6,254 nt of DNA from assembly GCA_030590185.1 (NCBI GenBank), contig JAUUZB010000276.1, forward strand, positions 1 to 6,254. Reading direction: 5' to 3'. Under the pieces are notes generated by a model that saw nothing but the letters and a program-made list of their open reading frames with translations, searched no databases and was not told the origin of the DNA. Shown one piece after another: positions 1-6,254 of the stretch (positions are counted from its first letter, which is position 1; each line of letters begins with the position of its first letter). Source of the DNA: Deltaproteobacteria bacterium (GTDB lineage: Bacteria; Myxococcota; XYA12-FULL-58-9; JAUUZB01). The translations under genes were made by a program, and so were the position numbers.

Positions 1-429
1 CACGGCAAGGACCTCGACTTCGGCGTGGCGCCGTTACCAACCTCGCCCCTGGGCATTCGCGCCACCTATGGCAACAGCTGGGGCACCGCGATCTCGGCGC
101 GCGCCACCCCGGAGCAGCGAGCCGTGGCGGTCCGCTTTTTGGCCTTCATCTCCACCTACCGGGCCATGAAGGCCTGGTCCCGCGCCACCGGCGAGCTGCC
201 CGTGCGCCGCGAGGTGCTCGAGGATGAGGCCTTCCTCGCGGAGCTCGCGCCCCTGCGGCCCTTCCTCGCCCAGATGCCCTACACCCGCGCCTCCCTCAAA
301 AAGGACGAGACCCCCTACCGACGCGCCATCATCGATTGCATCGACGAGGTGATCTACAAAGACGCCGAACCTGCCGAGGCGCTCGAGCGCGCCGCCTCCG
401 CGGTCAACGCTACCCTGGAGGCGCTGTGA
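1..429 (+). CDS. ABC sugar importer, periplasmic solute-binding protein (C-terminal part)
   Basis: The frame is open from base 1, so the gene begins upstream and only its last 142 residues are present; the first visible residues are HGKDLDFGVAPLP. The GTG at 25 is an internal valine and not the start. The pattern fits family 1 extracellular solute-binding proteins (SBP_bac_1, CUT1 importers). A 'PLP' stretch is followed by a GNSWGTAIS segment, then a helix with A-V-x-F-L-A-F-I and the typical 'ATGELPVRREVL' turn. The last helix, IIDCIDEVIYKDAEPAEALERAASAVN, is the usual closing segment (DE-x-x-Y-x-x-x-x-P-x-x-A-L-x-x-A). Its inferred role is to capture the sugar in the periplasm and deliver it to the two permeases encoded just downstream. 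The stop codon overlaps the next start by 4 nt. Signal peptide and most ligand-binding residues lie outside the window, so the substrate is unknown. Confidence 0.88.
   Translation, partial: HGKDLDFGVAPLPTSPLGIRATYGNSWGTAISARATPEQRAVAVRFLAFISTYRAMKAWSRATGELPVRREVLEDEAFLAELAPLRPFLAQMPYTRASLKKDETPYRRAIIDCIDEVIYKDAEPAEALERAASAVNATLEAL
417..421 (+). promoter_or_regulatory. Ribosome binding site for the first permease
   Basis: GGAGG lies inside the last codons of the binding-protein gene, 4 nt before the GTG at 426. It decides the start of the permease. The frame is open further upstream to an ATG at 336, but that extension would be rich in arginine, lacks a ribosome binding site of this quality, and would overlap the binding-protein gene by over 90 nt. 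Confidence 0.75.
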
Positions 430-1310
430 GTCACGCGAGATGGCGCCTCTCCAGCCAGGGCTGGGGGCTGATCTTCGTAGCGCCGGTGGTGATCTTCTTT
501 GCCCTGGTGAACATCTTCCCGCTCTTCCAAACCCTGGCGCTCAGCTTCTTCGACTACAACTTCCTCACCGGCGAGCGCGAGCTGGTCTGGCTCGACAACT
601 ACCTGCGCCTCTTGGCCGATGACACTTTCCTCGGTGCCCTGGCCAACACCTTCCTCTACGTCCTACTGATCGTTCCGGCGAGCCTGGTCCTCTCCCTGGC
701 CGCGGCACTCCTGCTCAACGCCGGCATCCGCGCCGCCGGTCTGTTTCGCACCATCTACTTCATCCCGGTGATCACCTCGATCGTGGCGAGCGGCTACATC
801 TGGAGCTGGCTCTACGACCCGACCTTCGGGCCGATCAACCAGCTGGCGGCGCCCTTCGGGATCCAGTTGCCCTTCCTGCACAGCACCACAATGGCCTTGC
901 CGTCGATCGCCCTGATGTCGGTGTGGAAGAACCTCGGTTTCAACATCGTGATCTTCCTGGCCGGCCTGCAGGGGGTCCCTGAGTCGGTCTACGAGGCGGC
1001 GCGCATTGACGGCACGACGCGCTGGCGCATTCTGAGACGGATCACGGTGCCGCTGCTGAGCCCGACGATCGTCTTCCTGTCGGTGATGGGGGTGATGCGC
1101 GCCCTCAAGATCTTCGGTGAGATCCTGGTGATGACCAAGGACGGCGGCCCCCTCGGCTCCACCGCCAGCATCGTCTCCCACCTGGTGGAGGTCTCCTTCC
1201 ATGAGCACCGCATGGGCTACGGCGCCGCCATGACCGTGGTTCTCTTTGTGATCATTCTGACCATCACCCTGTTGCAGATGAAGTTCCTACAGAAAGACGT
1301 CGCGTACTGA
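426..1310 (+). CDS. ABC sugar importer permease, MalF/UgpA type
   Basis: This 294-residue inner-membrane protein belongs to the binding-protein-dependent permease family (BPD_transp_1, CUT1) and would form the translocation pore with the next gene product. Hydrophobic segments are visible at about residues 15-42, 69-100, 106-130, 156-184, 210-230 and 269-288, giving the expected six membrane spans. The cytoplasmic EAA loop that docks on the ATPase is intact: E190-A-A-R-I-D-G196, followed by TTRWRILRRITVPLLSP. The phrase FRTIYFIPVITS before the third span and MTKDGGP after the EAA loop are typical of the UgpA/MalF side. It lacks the large extra periplasmic loop of Escherichia coli MalF, as is usual for sugar permeases of this size. 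The start is GTG at 426, overlapping the previous stop (GTGA), with a good ribosome binding site at 417-421. Family assignment is firm; the sugar carried is not known. Confidence 0.93.
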   Translation: MSHARWRLSSQGWGLIFVAPVVIFFALVNIFPLFQTLALSFFDYNFLTGERELVWLDNYLRLLADDTFLGALANTFLYVLLIVPASLVLSLAAALLLNAGIRAAGLFRTIYFIPVITSIVASGYIWSWLYDPTFGPINQLAAPFGIQLPFLHSTTMALPSIALMSVWKNLGFNIVIFLAGLQGVPESVYEAARIDGTTRWRILRRITVPLLSPTIVFLSVMGVMRALKIFGEILVMTKDGGPLGSTASIVSHLVEVSFHEHRMGYGAAMTVVLFVIILTITLLQMKFLQKDVAY

Positions 1311-1311
1311 G

Positions 1312-2124
1312 ATGGCCCGGCGAATCGCGATCTACGCGGCGCTCATCGCCGGCGGGTGCTTCACCCTGTTCCCGTTCCTGTGGAGCCTGTTCAGCTCGTT
1401 CAAGCCACCGAACGAGATCCTCACCGTCACCCCGAGCCTGCTGCCGGACGCGCCGACCCTGGCAAACTACGTGGAGGTCCTCAACACCGGCCTGTTCGGT
1501 CGCTGGTATCTCAACAGCTTGGTCATCGCGGTGGTCGTGACGCTCAGCGTCTGCGCGACCTCCACCCTCGGCGGCTACTCCCTGGCCAAGTTCACATACC
1601 GTGGCCGGCAGATCGTCTTCGTCGCCATCCTGAGCACCATGATGATCCCGCTCGAAATGTTGGTCATCTCCTGGTTCTCCATGGCGAGCAGCGTGGGCAT
1701 GGTGGACACCTACCTCGGCTTGATGTTCCCGGGCCTGATGAGCGCCTTTGGCGTTTTTCTGATGCGCCAGTTCATGTCCGGGGTACCGGACGCGTTGCTC
1801 GAGTCGGCTCGCATCGACGGCGCCAGCGAGTGGAAGATCTTCCGCCGCATCGTGCTGCCCCAGGTGCGCCCAGCGGTCGCCGCCCTGGCGATCTTCACCT
1901 TCATCGCCAACTGGGACGCGCTGCTCTGGCCGCTGATCGTCACCTCCCGCCGGGAGATCTTCACCCTGCCGGTGGGGTTGCAGTCATTCGCCGGCGCCCA
2001 CGGGGTCGAGTACCACCTGATCATCGCCGCCTCGAACCTCGTGGTGATCCCGGTGTTGCTGCTCTTCGTGATCATGCAACGCCGAATCATCAAGGGCATC
2101 ACCCTGACCGGCCTGAAGGGATAA
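1312..2124 (+). CDS. ABC sugar importer permease, MalG/UgpE type
   Basis: This 270-residue protein is the second permease of the importer. The N-terminus (residues 5-30) is a membrane segment with the FPFLWSLFSSFK phrase that is characteristic of MalG/UgpE proteins. It is followed by 'P-N-E-I-L' and the 'LANYVEVL' periplasmic motif. Other hydrophobic stretches lie near residues 65-90, 100-125, 133-155, 188-212 and 235-258. The EAA loop reads E164-S-A-R-I-D-G170, then ASEWKIFRRIVLPQVRPA; alanine at the second position is replaced by serine, a common variation. 'NWDALLWPLIV' and the final QRRIIKGITLTGLKG are also standard for this subfamily. The ATG follows the previous stop after a single base and has no clear ribosome binding site, so translational coupling to the first permease is likely. 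Confidence 0.94.
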   Translation: MARRIAIYAALIAGGCFTLFPFLWSLFSSFKPPNEILTVTPSLLPDAPTLANYVEVLNTGLFGRWYLNSLVIAVVVTLSVCATSTLGGYSLAKFTYRGRQIVFVAILSTMMIPLEMLVISWFSMASSVGMVDTYLGLMFPGLMSAFGVFLMRQFMSGVPDALLESARIDGASEWKIFRRIVLPQVRPAVAALAIFTFIANWDALLWPLIVTSRREIFTLPVGLQSFAGAHGVEYHLIIAASNLVVIPVLLLFVIMQRRIIKGITLTGLKG

Positions 2125-2129
2125 CCGAC

Positions 2130-3206
2130 GTGGCCCGCATCGAGCTCAAGAAGATCAAGAAAGCCTATGGCGACGTGGTCGTGCTCAAGGAGATGAGCCT
2201 GACCATCGCGGACCAGGAGTTCCTGGTGCTGCTCGGCCCCTCGGGGTGCGGCAAGAGCACCGCGCTGCGCATGATCGCCGGTCTCGAGACGGTCGATGAG
2301 GGCGAAATCTGGATCGGCGACCGGCGGGTCGACCGCCTCGAGCCGGGCGAGCGCGACATCGCCATGGTCTTCCAGAACTACGCCCTCTACCCGCACATGA
2401 CGGTGCGCGAGAATATCGCCTTCTGCCTGGAGAACCTCCGCCTGCCGAAGCGGGAGATCAACGAGCGGGTGGAGGCCACGGCGCGCATGCTCGAGCTCGG
2501 GCCCCTGCTCAACCGTCTGCCTGCGGAGCTCTCCGGGGGCCAACGGCAGCGCGTCGCCATCGGCCGGGCGGTGGTACGCGAGCCCAAGGCCTTCTTGATG
2601 GACGAGCCGCTCTCCAACCTCGACGCCAAGCTGCGCGACACCATGCGCGCCGAGCTCGCTAAGCTCCATGACGAGCTGCAGATCAGCACGGTCTACGTGA
2701 CCCACGACCAGGTGGAGGCGATGACCCTCGCCGATCGAATCGTCATCCTCAACGCCGGGATCATCCAGCAGGTCGCCCCACCGCTGGAGACCTACCGCCG
2801 CCCCGCCAACCGCTTCGTGGCCGGGTTCATCGGCAGCCCATCCATGAACTTCTTCCGACTGCGCTTCGCCGACGGTGCGCTGACCGGCGAGGGGGTAGCG
2901 ATCACCCCGGCGGCTGATCTGCGTGGGCTGCTCGAGTCCCGCGGCAAGACCGAGTATTGGGTCGGCGTTCGCCCGCAGAAGCTGGAGCCCTGCCCGACCG
3001 CGGAGGCGGAGTTCACCGGCCGCGCCTCGGTGGTCGAGCCCTATGGCGCTGAGACCTACGTGACCGTGCAGGTTGGGGAGGGCACCCTGCTCGCCCGGGT
3101 CGTGCCGGAGGAGGCTCCCGCCAAGGGGGAGAATTGCGGATTCAAATCGGCGGCCGGGGCGCTCTACTTCTTTGATCCGGATGGCGAGGAGGCTATTTAT
3201 TCCTGA
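2130..3206 (+). CDS. ABC sugar importer ATPase, MalK/UgpC type
   Basis: This 358-residue cytoplasmic ATPase would power the importer. All nucleotide-binding motifs are intact: Walker A GPSGCGKST at 36-44, Q-loop glutamine at 82 (VFQNYALYPHMTV), signature LSGGQ at 134-138, Walker B FLMDE at 155-159 with catalytic E159, D-loop SNLD at 162-165 and H-loop H192. A C-terminal domain of about 120 residues (from about 240) contains 'SPSMNFF', 'VGVRPQKLEP' and 'VVEPYGAETYV'. These belong to the regulatory OB-fold/TOBE region found in MalK and UgpC, and length matches the family (about 360). Start: GTG at 2130 gives VARIELKKIKKAYGD, matching the usual N-terminus (MA-x-I-x-L-x-x-I-x-K-x-Y-G). A weak AAGGGA site sits 8 nt upstream. 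A partner within the same operon is expected, although UgpC-type ATPases can serve several importers in one cell. Confidence 0.95.
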   Translation: MARIELKKIKKAYGDVVVLKEMSLTIADQEFLVLLGPSGCGKSTALRMIAGLETVDEGEIWIGDRRVDRLEPGERDIAMVFQNYALYPHMTVRENIAFCLENLRLPKREINERVEATARMLELGPLLNRLPAELSGGQRQRVAIGRAVVREPKAFLMDEPLSNLDAKLRDTMRAELAKLHDELQISTVYVTHDQVEAMTLADRIVILNAGIIQQVAPPLETYRRPANRFVAGFIGSPSMNFFRLRFADGALTGEGVAITPAADLRGLLESRGKTEYWVGVRPQKLEPCPTAEAEFTGRASVVEPYGAETYVTVQVGEGTLLARVVPEEAPAKGENCGFKSAAGALYFFDPDGEEAIYS

Positions 3207-3253
3207 GGGCACCGCGCGCGGAGTTTAGAAGGGCGAGAGATCTGGAGGGCCGA
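3207..3253 (+). other. Intergenic gap between importer and glycoside hydrolase
   Basis: This is the only real non-coding gap in the window (47 nt). It has no convincing hairpin with a T-run and no recognisable -35/-10 pair. It contains the ribosome binding site of the next gene. A weak internal promoter or an RNA processing site cannot be excluded, but nothing seen here demands one, so read-through from the importer genes is the simplest view. Confidence 0.5.
3244..3248 (+). promoter_or_regulatory. Ribosome binding site for the GH92 gene
   Basis: GGAGG (within TGGAGGGC) lies 5 nt before the GTG at 3254. It supports this start, and therefore the absence of an N-terminal signal peptide in the encoded enzyme. 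Confidence 0.72.
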
Positions 3254-5449
3254 GTGGGTTTTGATCTGACCGATGTCGATCCCCTGATCGGAACCGACTC
3301 CGACTTCTACTTCTCCAACGGCAACACCCTGCCGCTGATCACCCGGCCCCACGGCATGGTCAACTGGTCACCGCAGACCAGCCAGGCCACCAACTGGTTC
3401 TTCTCCCCGCGCGGCCCAAAGCTCCAGGGCCTGCGCCTCACCCACCAGCCGAGCCCATGGATCGGCGACTACGGTCACTTCACCCTCATGGTGCAGACCG
3501 GGCCGGTGGTGCTCGACCCGCGGGCGCGCGCCTCTGCCTTCCGCGGCGACGACACCACCATCGCCCCCCATCGCTTCGAGGCATTCCTGCTGCGCTACGG
3601 CCTCCGTGTGGAGCTCGTGCCGACCGAGCATGGCGGCCTGCTGCGAATCCGGCCACCCGATGGCTGCGACGAGCTACGCCTGATCATCGACCAGTTCTCC
3701 CTGCGCTCCCGGTTGAGCTTCGACCGCGAGGCGAAGTTGCTCCTCGGGCATAGCCGCGCCAACTCCGGCGGCGTCCCAGAGGGGTTCGCCTGCCACTTCG
3801 CCCTGCGCTGCTCCCACCCGGTGACCCGCTTCCACGCGGTGGAGGTCGACCCAGCCACCACCGCCACCACCGGCAGCCCGGCCGGCTACATAGAAATAGA
3901 GACCGAGGGGGCTCGGGAGGTGTTGGTCGAGATCGGCACCTCCTTCATCGGCGAAAAGGGCGCCGTGGTCGCCATCCGCCAGGAGCTCGAGGGGCAGACC
4001 CCGGCGACCCTCAACGACCAGGCGGCCGCCGAGTGGCGGGAGCTTCTCGGCCGAGTCCAAATCGAAGGTGCCAGCCGGGCCCAACGCCGCACCTTCTACA
4101 CGGCGCTGTACCGAGCCCTCTGCTTCCCGCGGCGTTGGTACGAGAGCGGTGACGGCGGCAAGGTGCGACACTACTCCCCCTACGACGGCAGCGTCCGTGG
4201 CGGGGTGCTCTTTGCCGACAACGGCTTCTGGGAAACCCACCGGACGGTCTATCCCTTGCTCGCCCTACTCTACCCGGACCGGCTCTCACCGATTCTCGAC
4301 GGCTGGCTCAACGCCTACCGCGAGGGGGGCTGGCTGCCGAAATGGTCGAGCCCTGGGCATCGAGCCCGCATGGTCGGCACCCACGCCGACGCGGTCTTTG
4401 CCGACGCCATCAGCCGCGGGGTCGACGGTTTCTCCCGAGAGGCCGCCCATGAGGCAGTGTATCAAAACGCCTCACGTCCCGGTGACCCAGGCGGACGGTT
4501 TGGCCGCTTGGGCCTCGCCCGGTATGAAGAGCTCGGCTATGTACCAGCCGACGAGCAGGAGTGGGCGGTCTCACGTACCCTCGACTTCGCCTACGGCGAC
4601 TTCTGCGCCAGCCAAATCGCCGAGGCCCTCGGTGAGCGGGGGGAGGCCCAGCGTCTGCGACGACGCTCCCTGAGCTACCGCGAGGTCTTTGATCCCGAGG
4701 TCGGTTTTTTCCGCGGCCGGCTCGCGGACGGCCGTTGGCAGCAACCCTTCGACCCGTGCACCTGGGGCGGCCCTTTCATCGAAGGCTCCGCCTGGCACTA
4801 CCTGTGGGCGGTGCCCCACGACCCGGCCGGTCTCGCCCGATTACACGGCGGCCCGGACCGCCTGGTGGCGCGGCTCGAGGAGATGCTCGCCACCGAGCCT
4901 ACCTTCCGGGTGGGAACCTACGGGCGCGAGATCCACGAAATGACCGAGATGGCCCTGGCCGGCTTTGGCCAGTACGCCCACTGCAACCAGCCGGTGCACC
5001 ACGCCCTCTACCTGTTTGCCGCCGCCGGCCGGCCCGATCTCACCCAGCACTGGGTCCGCCGGGTGCTGAACGAGCTATATAATGATAGCTGGACCGGGCT
5101 GCCGGGGGACGAGGACAACGGCGAGATGTCGGCCTGGTACGTGCTCAGCGCCCTCGGGCTCTACCCGCTGTGCCCCGGGGATCCGAGCTGGGTGCTCGGC
5201 TCGCCGCTGTTCGAGCGGGCCGAGCTGCAACTGCCCGGAGAGCGTCGCCTGGTCATCGAAGCCCCGGGCCAAAAGCCGAAGCACCCCTATGTCCGAGAGC
5301 TGAGCCGCGACGGTGAGCCCCACCGCCGCCTGTGGATCGGACACCCGGAGCTTCTCAACACCAACACCTTGCGCTTCGCCATGGGCAACGAACCAGACCG
5401 GCGCCGCTACGGCCCCGCCGAGCTGCCCTTCTCCATCTCCGGTGCGTGA
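3254..5449 (+). CDS. Family GH92 glycoside hydrolase, probable cytoplasmic exo-alpha-mannosidase
   Basis: The 731-residue protein matches GH92 along its length, the family of calcium-dependent inverting exo-alpha-mannosidases. The N-terminal beta-sandwich domain opens with VDPLIGT (8-14), NTLPLITRPHGMVNWSP (24-40) and LRLTHQPSPWIGDYG (60-74). The (alpha/alpha)6 catalytic domain shows FWETHRTVYPLLALL (W326), EGSAWHYLWAVPHD (E510, expected general acid), GQYAHCNQPVHH (572-583) and GLPGDEDNGEMSAWYVLSALG (D619 and D621, expected base pair). It ends with the usual LGSPLFERAEL segment and a C-terminal 'NTLRFAMGNEP'. Catalytic roles are assigned from recalled work on Bacteroides GH92 enzymes. The length is normal for a mature GH92. 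The mature-like sequence begins at once after the GTG, so no signal peptide or lipobox is present, whereas most characterised GH92 enzymes are exported. Placed 47 nt after an importer operon, it probably acts on an imported alpha-mannoside in the cytoplasm. Family certain; mannose specificity and linkage inferred. Confidence 0.92.
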   Translation: MGFDLTDVDPLIGTDSDFYFSNGNTLPLITRPHGMVNWSPQTSQATNWFFSPRGPKLQGLRLTHQPSPWIGDYGHFTLMVQTGPVVLDPRARASAFRGDDTTIAPHRFEAFLLRYGLRVELVPTEHGGLLRIRPPDGCDELRLIIDQFSLRSRLSFDREAKLLLGHSRANSGGVPEGFACHFALRCSHPVTRFHAVEVDPATTATTGSPAGYIEIETEGAREVLVEIGTSFIGEKGAVVAIRQELEGQTPATLNDQAAAEWRELLGRVQIEGASRAQRRTFYTALYRALCFPRRWYESGDGGKVRHYSPYDGSVRGGVLFADNGFWETHRTVYPLLALLYPDRLSPILDGWLNAYREGGWLPKWSSPGHRARMVGTHADAVFADAISRGVDGFSREAAHEAVYQNASRPGDPGGRFGRLGLARYEELGYVPADEQEWAVSRTLDFAYGDFCASQIAEALGERGEAQRLRRRSLSYREVFDPEVGFFRGRLADGRWQQPFDPCTWGGPFIEGSAWHYLWAVPHDPAGLARLHGGPDRLVARLEEMLATEPTFRVGTYGREIHEMTEMALAGFGQYAHCNQPVHHALYLFAAAGRPDLTQHWVRRVLNELYNDSWTGLPGDEDNGEMSAWYVLSALGLYPLCPGDPSWVLGSPLFERAELQLPGERRLVIEAPGQKPKHPYVRELSRDGEPHRRLWIGHPELLNTNTLRFAMGNEPDRRRYGPAELPFSISGA
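5073..5090. repeat. AT-rich inverted repeat inside the GH92 gene
   Basis: AGCTAT-ATAATG-ATAGCT is a perfect 6-bp inverted repeat around a 6-base spacer and contains an exact TATAAT (5078-5083). It stands out in otherwise GC-rich coding sequence and uses AT-rich codons (CTA TAT AAT GAT) for the L-Y-N-D of a conserved GH92 stretch. There is no good -35 box 16-18 nt upstream, so a promoter role is not supported; it could be an intragenic operator or chance. Confidence 0.4.
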
Positions 5450-5450
5450 C

Positions 5451-6164
5451 GTGGGCAGTGCCGACCCGAGATCCCTGGCGGACTATCCGCGTCCCGCGGT
5501 GGCCGTCGATCTAGTGGTCCTCACCATTCTGGACGCCGACCTCAAGCTGCTGGTGATCCACCGGGGCGAGGCGCCCTATAAAGGTAGCCTGGCGTTGCCG
5601 GGCGGGTTCGTGCGGGTCGGCGATGGGGCCGAGGACCCGGGCGAAGACCTCGAGGCGGCCGCCGCACGCGAGCTGAACGAGGAGACCGGCCTGCCCGACG
5701 CCTCGGTCTTTCTCGAGCAGCTCTATACCTTCGGTGCGGCGCGCCGTGACCCGCGCGGGCGCGTCATCTCGGTGGCCTACTACGCGCTGGTCCGCCCCAC
5801 CCTCGCACCCTTCGTGCGGGCCGGGGGCGACGCCGCCGAGGCGCATTGGGCCTCGGTCAACGAGTTGGCCAGCGAGCCCTTAGCCTTTGACCACCGCCAA
5901 ATCCTCGACGCCGCCCTCGAGCGCATCCGCGGCAAGCTCGACTACACCAACATTGCCTTTGAGCTGGTGCCGGAGACCTTCACCATCGCCGAGCTGCGCG
6001 CCGTGCACGAGGTGATCCAGGGCGTGACCTACGACCCGGGGAACTTCCGCCGCCGCACCCTGCGCATGCAGACCGACGGCATCCTCGAGAAAGCTCCCGG
6101 CCGCCGGATCACCGGCAAGCGCCCGGCGAGCGTCTACCGCTTCTGCGGCCGGTCCCGCGGCTAG
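5451..6164 (+). CDS. Nudix-domain winged-helix regulator, NrtR/AraR type
   Basis: The 237-residue protein has an N-terminal Nudix domain (about 13-150) and a C-terminal winged helix (about 175-237), the architecture of the NrtR family of transcription regulators. Early residues YPRPAVAVDLVVLTI and the 'YKGSLALPGGFVR' turn are typical. A complete Nudix box (G-x5-E-x7-REUxEExGU) is present at 59-81: G59, E65, R73-E74-L75, E77-E78, G80-L81. The winged helix reads FTIAELRAVHEVIQG (177 onward), then 'NFRRRTL' and 'GKRPASVYRF', all hallmarks of the NrtR C-terminus. Known relatives bind ADP-ribose or sugar-derived ligands and repress NAD or pentose genes; here the neighbours point to sugar control. 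Start: GTG at 5451, one base after the GH92 stop; an in-frame GTG at 5442 would add three residues and overlap that gene. Neither has a clear ribosome binding site, suggesting coupling. A pure ADP-ribose pyrophosphatase is less likely given the winged helix. Confidence 0.87.
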   Translation: MGSADPRSLADYPRPAVAVDLVVLTILDADLKLLVIHRGEAPYKGSLALPGGFVRVGDGAEDPGEDLEAAAARELNEETGLPDASVFLEQLYTFGAARRDPRGRVISVAYYALVRPTLAPFVRAGGDAAEAHWASVNELASEPLAFDHRQILDAALERIRGKLDYTNIAFELVPETFTIAELRAVHEVIQGVTYDPGNFRRRTLRMQTDGILEKAPGRRITGKRPASVYRFCGRSRG

Positions 6165-6167
6165 GCC

Positions 6168-6254
6168 ATGGCCCGCACAGACACAGACACCGGCACAGAC
6201 ATCGATATCGTTCTGGCGACCATCAACGCCAAGTACTCCCACAGCGCCTTTGGC
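6168..6254 (+). CDS. Probable B12-binding radical SAM protein, N-terminal fragment (DUF4080 type)
   Basis: Only the first 29 codons are inside the window and the frame runs off the end. ATG at 6168 lies 3 nt after the stop of the regulator gene. After a low-complexity start (MARTDTDTGTDID) the sequence reads IVLATINAKYSHSAFG. This closely resembles the first strand and helix of the B12-binding domain in a family of radical SAM proteins (usual form: I-V-L-A-T-L-N-A-x-Y-x-H-x-x-x-G-L-R-Y-L). The radical SAM cysteine motif would lie far downstream and cannot be checked. A functional link to sugar use is not evident; it may simply be the next gene. No ribosome binding site is visible before the ATG. 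Confidence 0.6.
   Translation, partial: MARTDTDTGTDIDIVLATINAKYSHSAFG
6177..6200 (+). repeat. Tandem hexamer repeat at the start of the radical SAM gene
   Basis: Four consecutive hexamers, ACAGAC ACAGAC ACCGGC ACAGAC, encode Thr-Asp, Thr-Asp, Thr-Gly, Thr-Asp just after the start codon. Three copies are identical. The repeat lies upstream of the conserved domain and adds a short acidic leader that I would not expect in the family. Confidence 0.65.

Noticed and set aside
336..425. ATG at 336 as the start of the first permease
   Set aside because: The added 30 residues are arginine-rich and overlap the binding-protein gene; GTG at 426 has a good ribosome binding site and the usual length.
1356..2129. 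Long N-terminal extension of the ATPase frame
   Set aside because: The frame is open upstream but overlaps the permease and gives a proline/arginine/histidine-rich translation. GTG at 2130 gives the normal family N-terminus.
1710..3212. 500-codon open frame on the minus strand across the second permease and the ATPase
   Set aside because: It lies antisense to two clear, motif-complete genes and its translation has no recognisable fold; long antisense frames are expected in GC-rich codons.
3200..3253. Rho-independent terminator between the ATPase and GH92 genes
   Set aside because: No stable GC stem followed by a T-run could be found in the gap.
3674..4289. Minus-strand open frames within the GH92 gene
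   Set aside because: They are opposite a conserved coding region and show only Gly/Ala/Arg-rich shadow composition.
5055..5083. Sigma-70 promoter using the TATAAT at 5078
   Set aside because: The region 16-18 nt upstream is GC-rich and does not resemble TTGACA; a -10 match alone is not enough.
5313..5450. Upstream extension of the Nudix regulator into the GH92 gene
   Set aside because: The extension is a low-complexity shadow of the GH92 coding sequence; the family-like sequence begins only after 5451.

Overview
The window is a tightly packed, all-plus-strand gene cluster from a GC-rich bacterium (third codon positions are almost always G or C, and GTG starts are common). The gene families, and a final reading frame that looks like a B12-dependent radical SAM protein of the type common in purple sulfur bacteria, would fit a gammaproteobacterium such as Chromatiales. 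That placement is inference from gene style only.

Layout: (1) 1-429, the C-terminal end of a periplasmic sugar-binding protein; (2) 426-1310 and 1312-2124, two inner-membrane permeases of the MalF/UgpA and MalG/UgpE types; (3) 2130-3206, the MalK/UgpC-type ATPase; (4) 3254-5449, a full-length family GH92 glycoside hydrolase (exo-alpha-mannosidase family) without a visible signal peptide; (5) 5451-6164, a Nudix-domain protein with a C-terminal winged helix, the architecture of NrtR/AraR-type transcription regulators; (6) 6168-6254, the first 29 codons of a probable B12-binding radical SAM protein. Gaps are -4, 1, 5, 47, 1 and 3 nt, so the whole set is probably one transcription unit. The only non-coding stretch of any size is the 47 nt before the GH92 gene.

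Working model: the ABC importer (CUT1 family) brings an intact alpha-linked oligosaccharide or glycoside into the cytoplasm. The GH92 enzyme, apparently cytoplasmic, then releases a terminal sugar, most likely mannose. The Nudix-winged-helix protein may sense a product, a nucleotide sugar or an ADP-ribose-like ligand and control the operon. This differs from the textbook arrangement, in which GH92 enzymes are exported to the periplasm or cell surface of Bacteroidetes glycan-degrading loci. The substrate cannot be read from the sequence.
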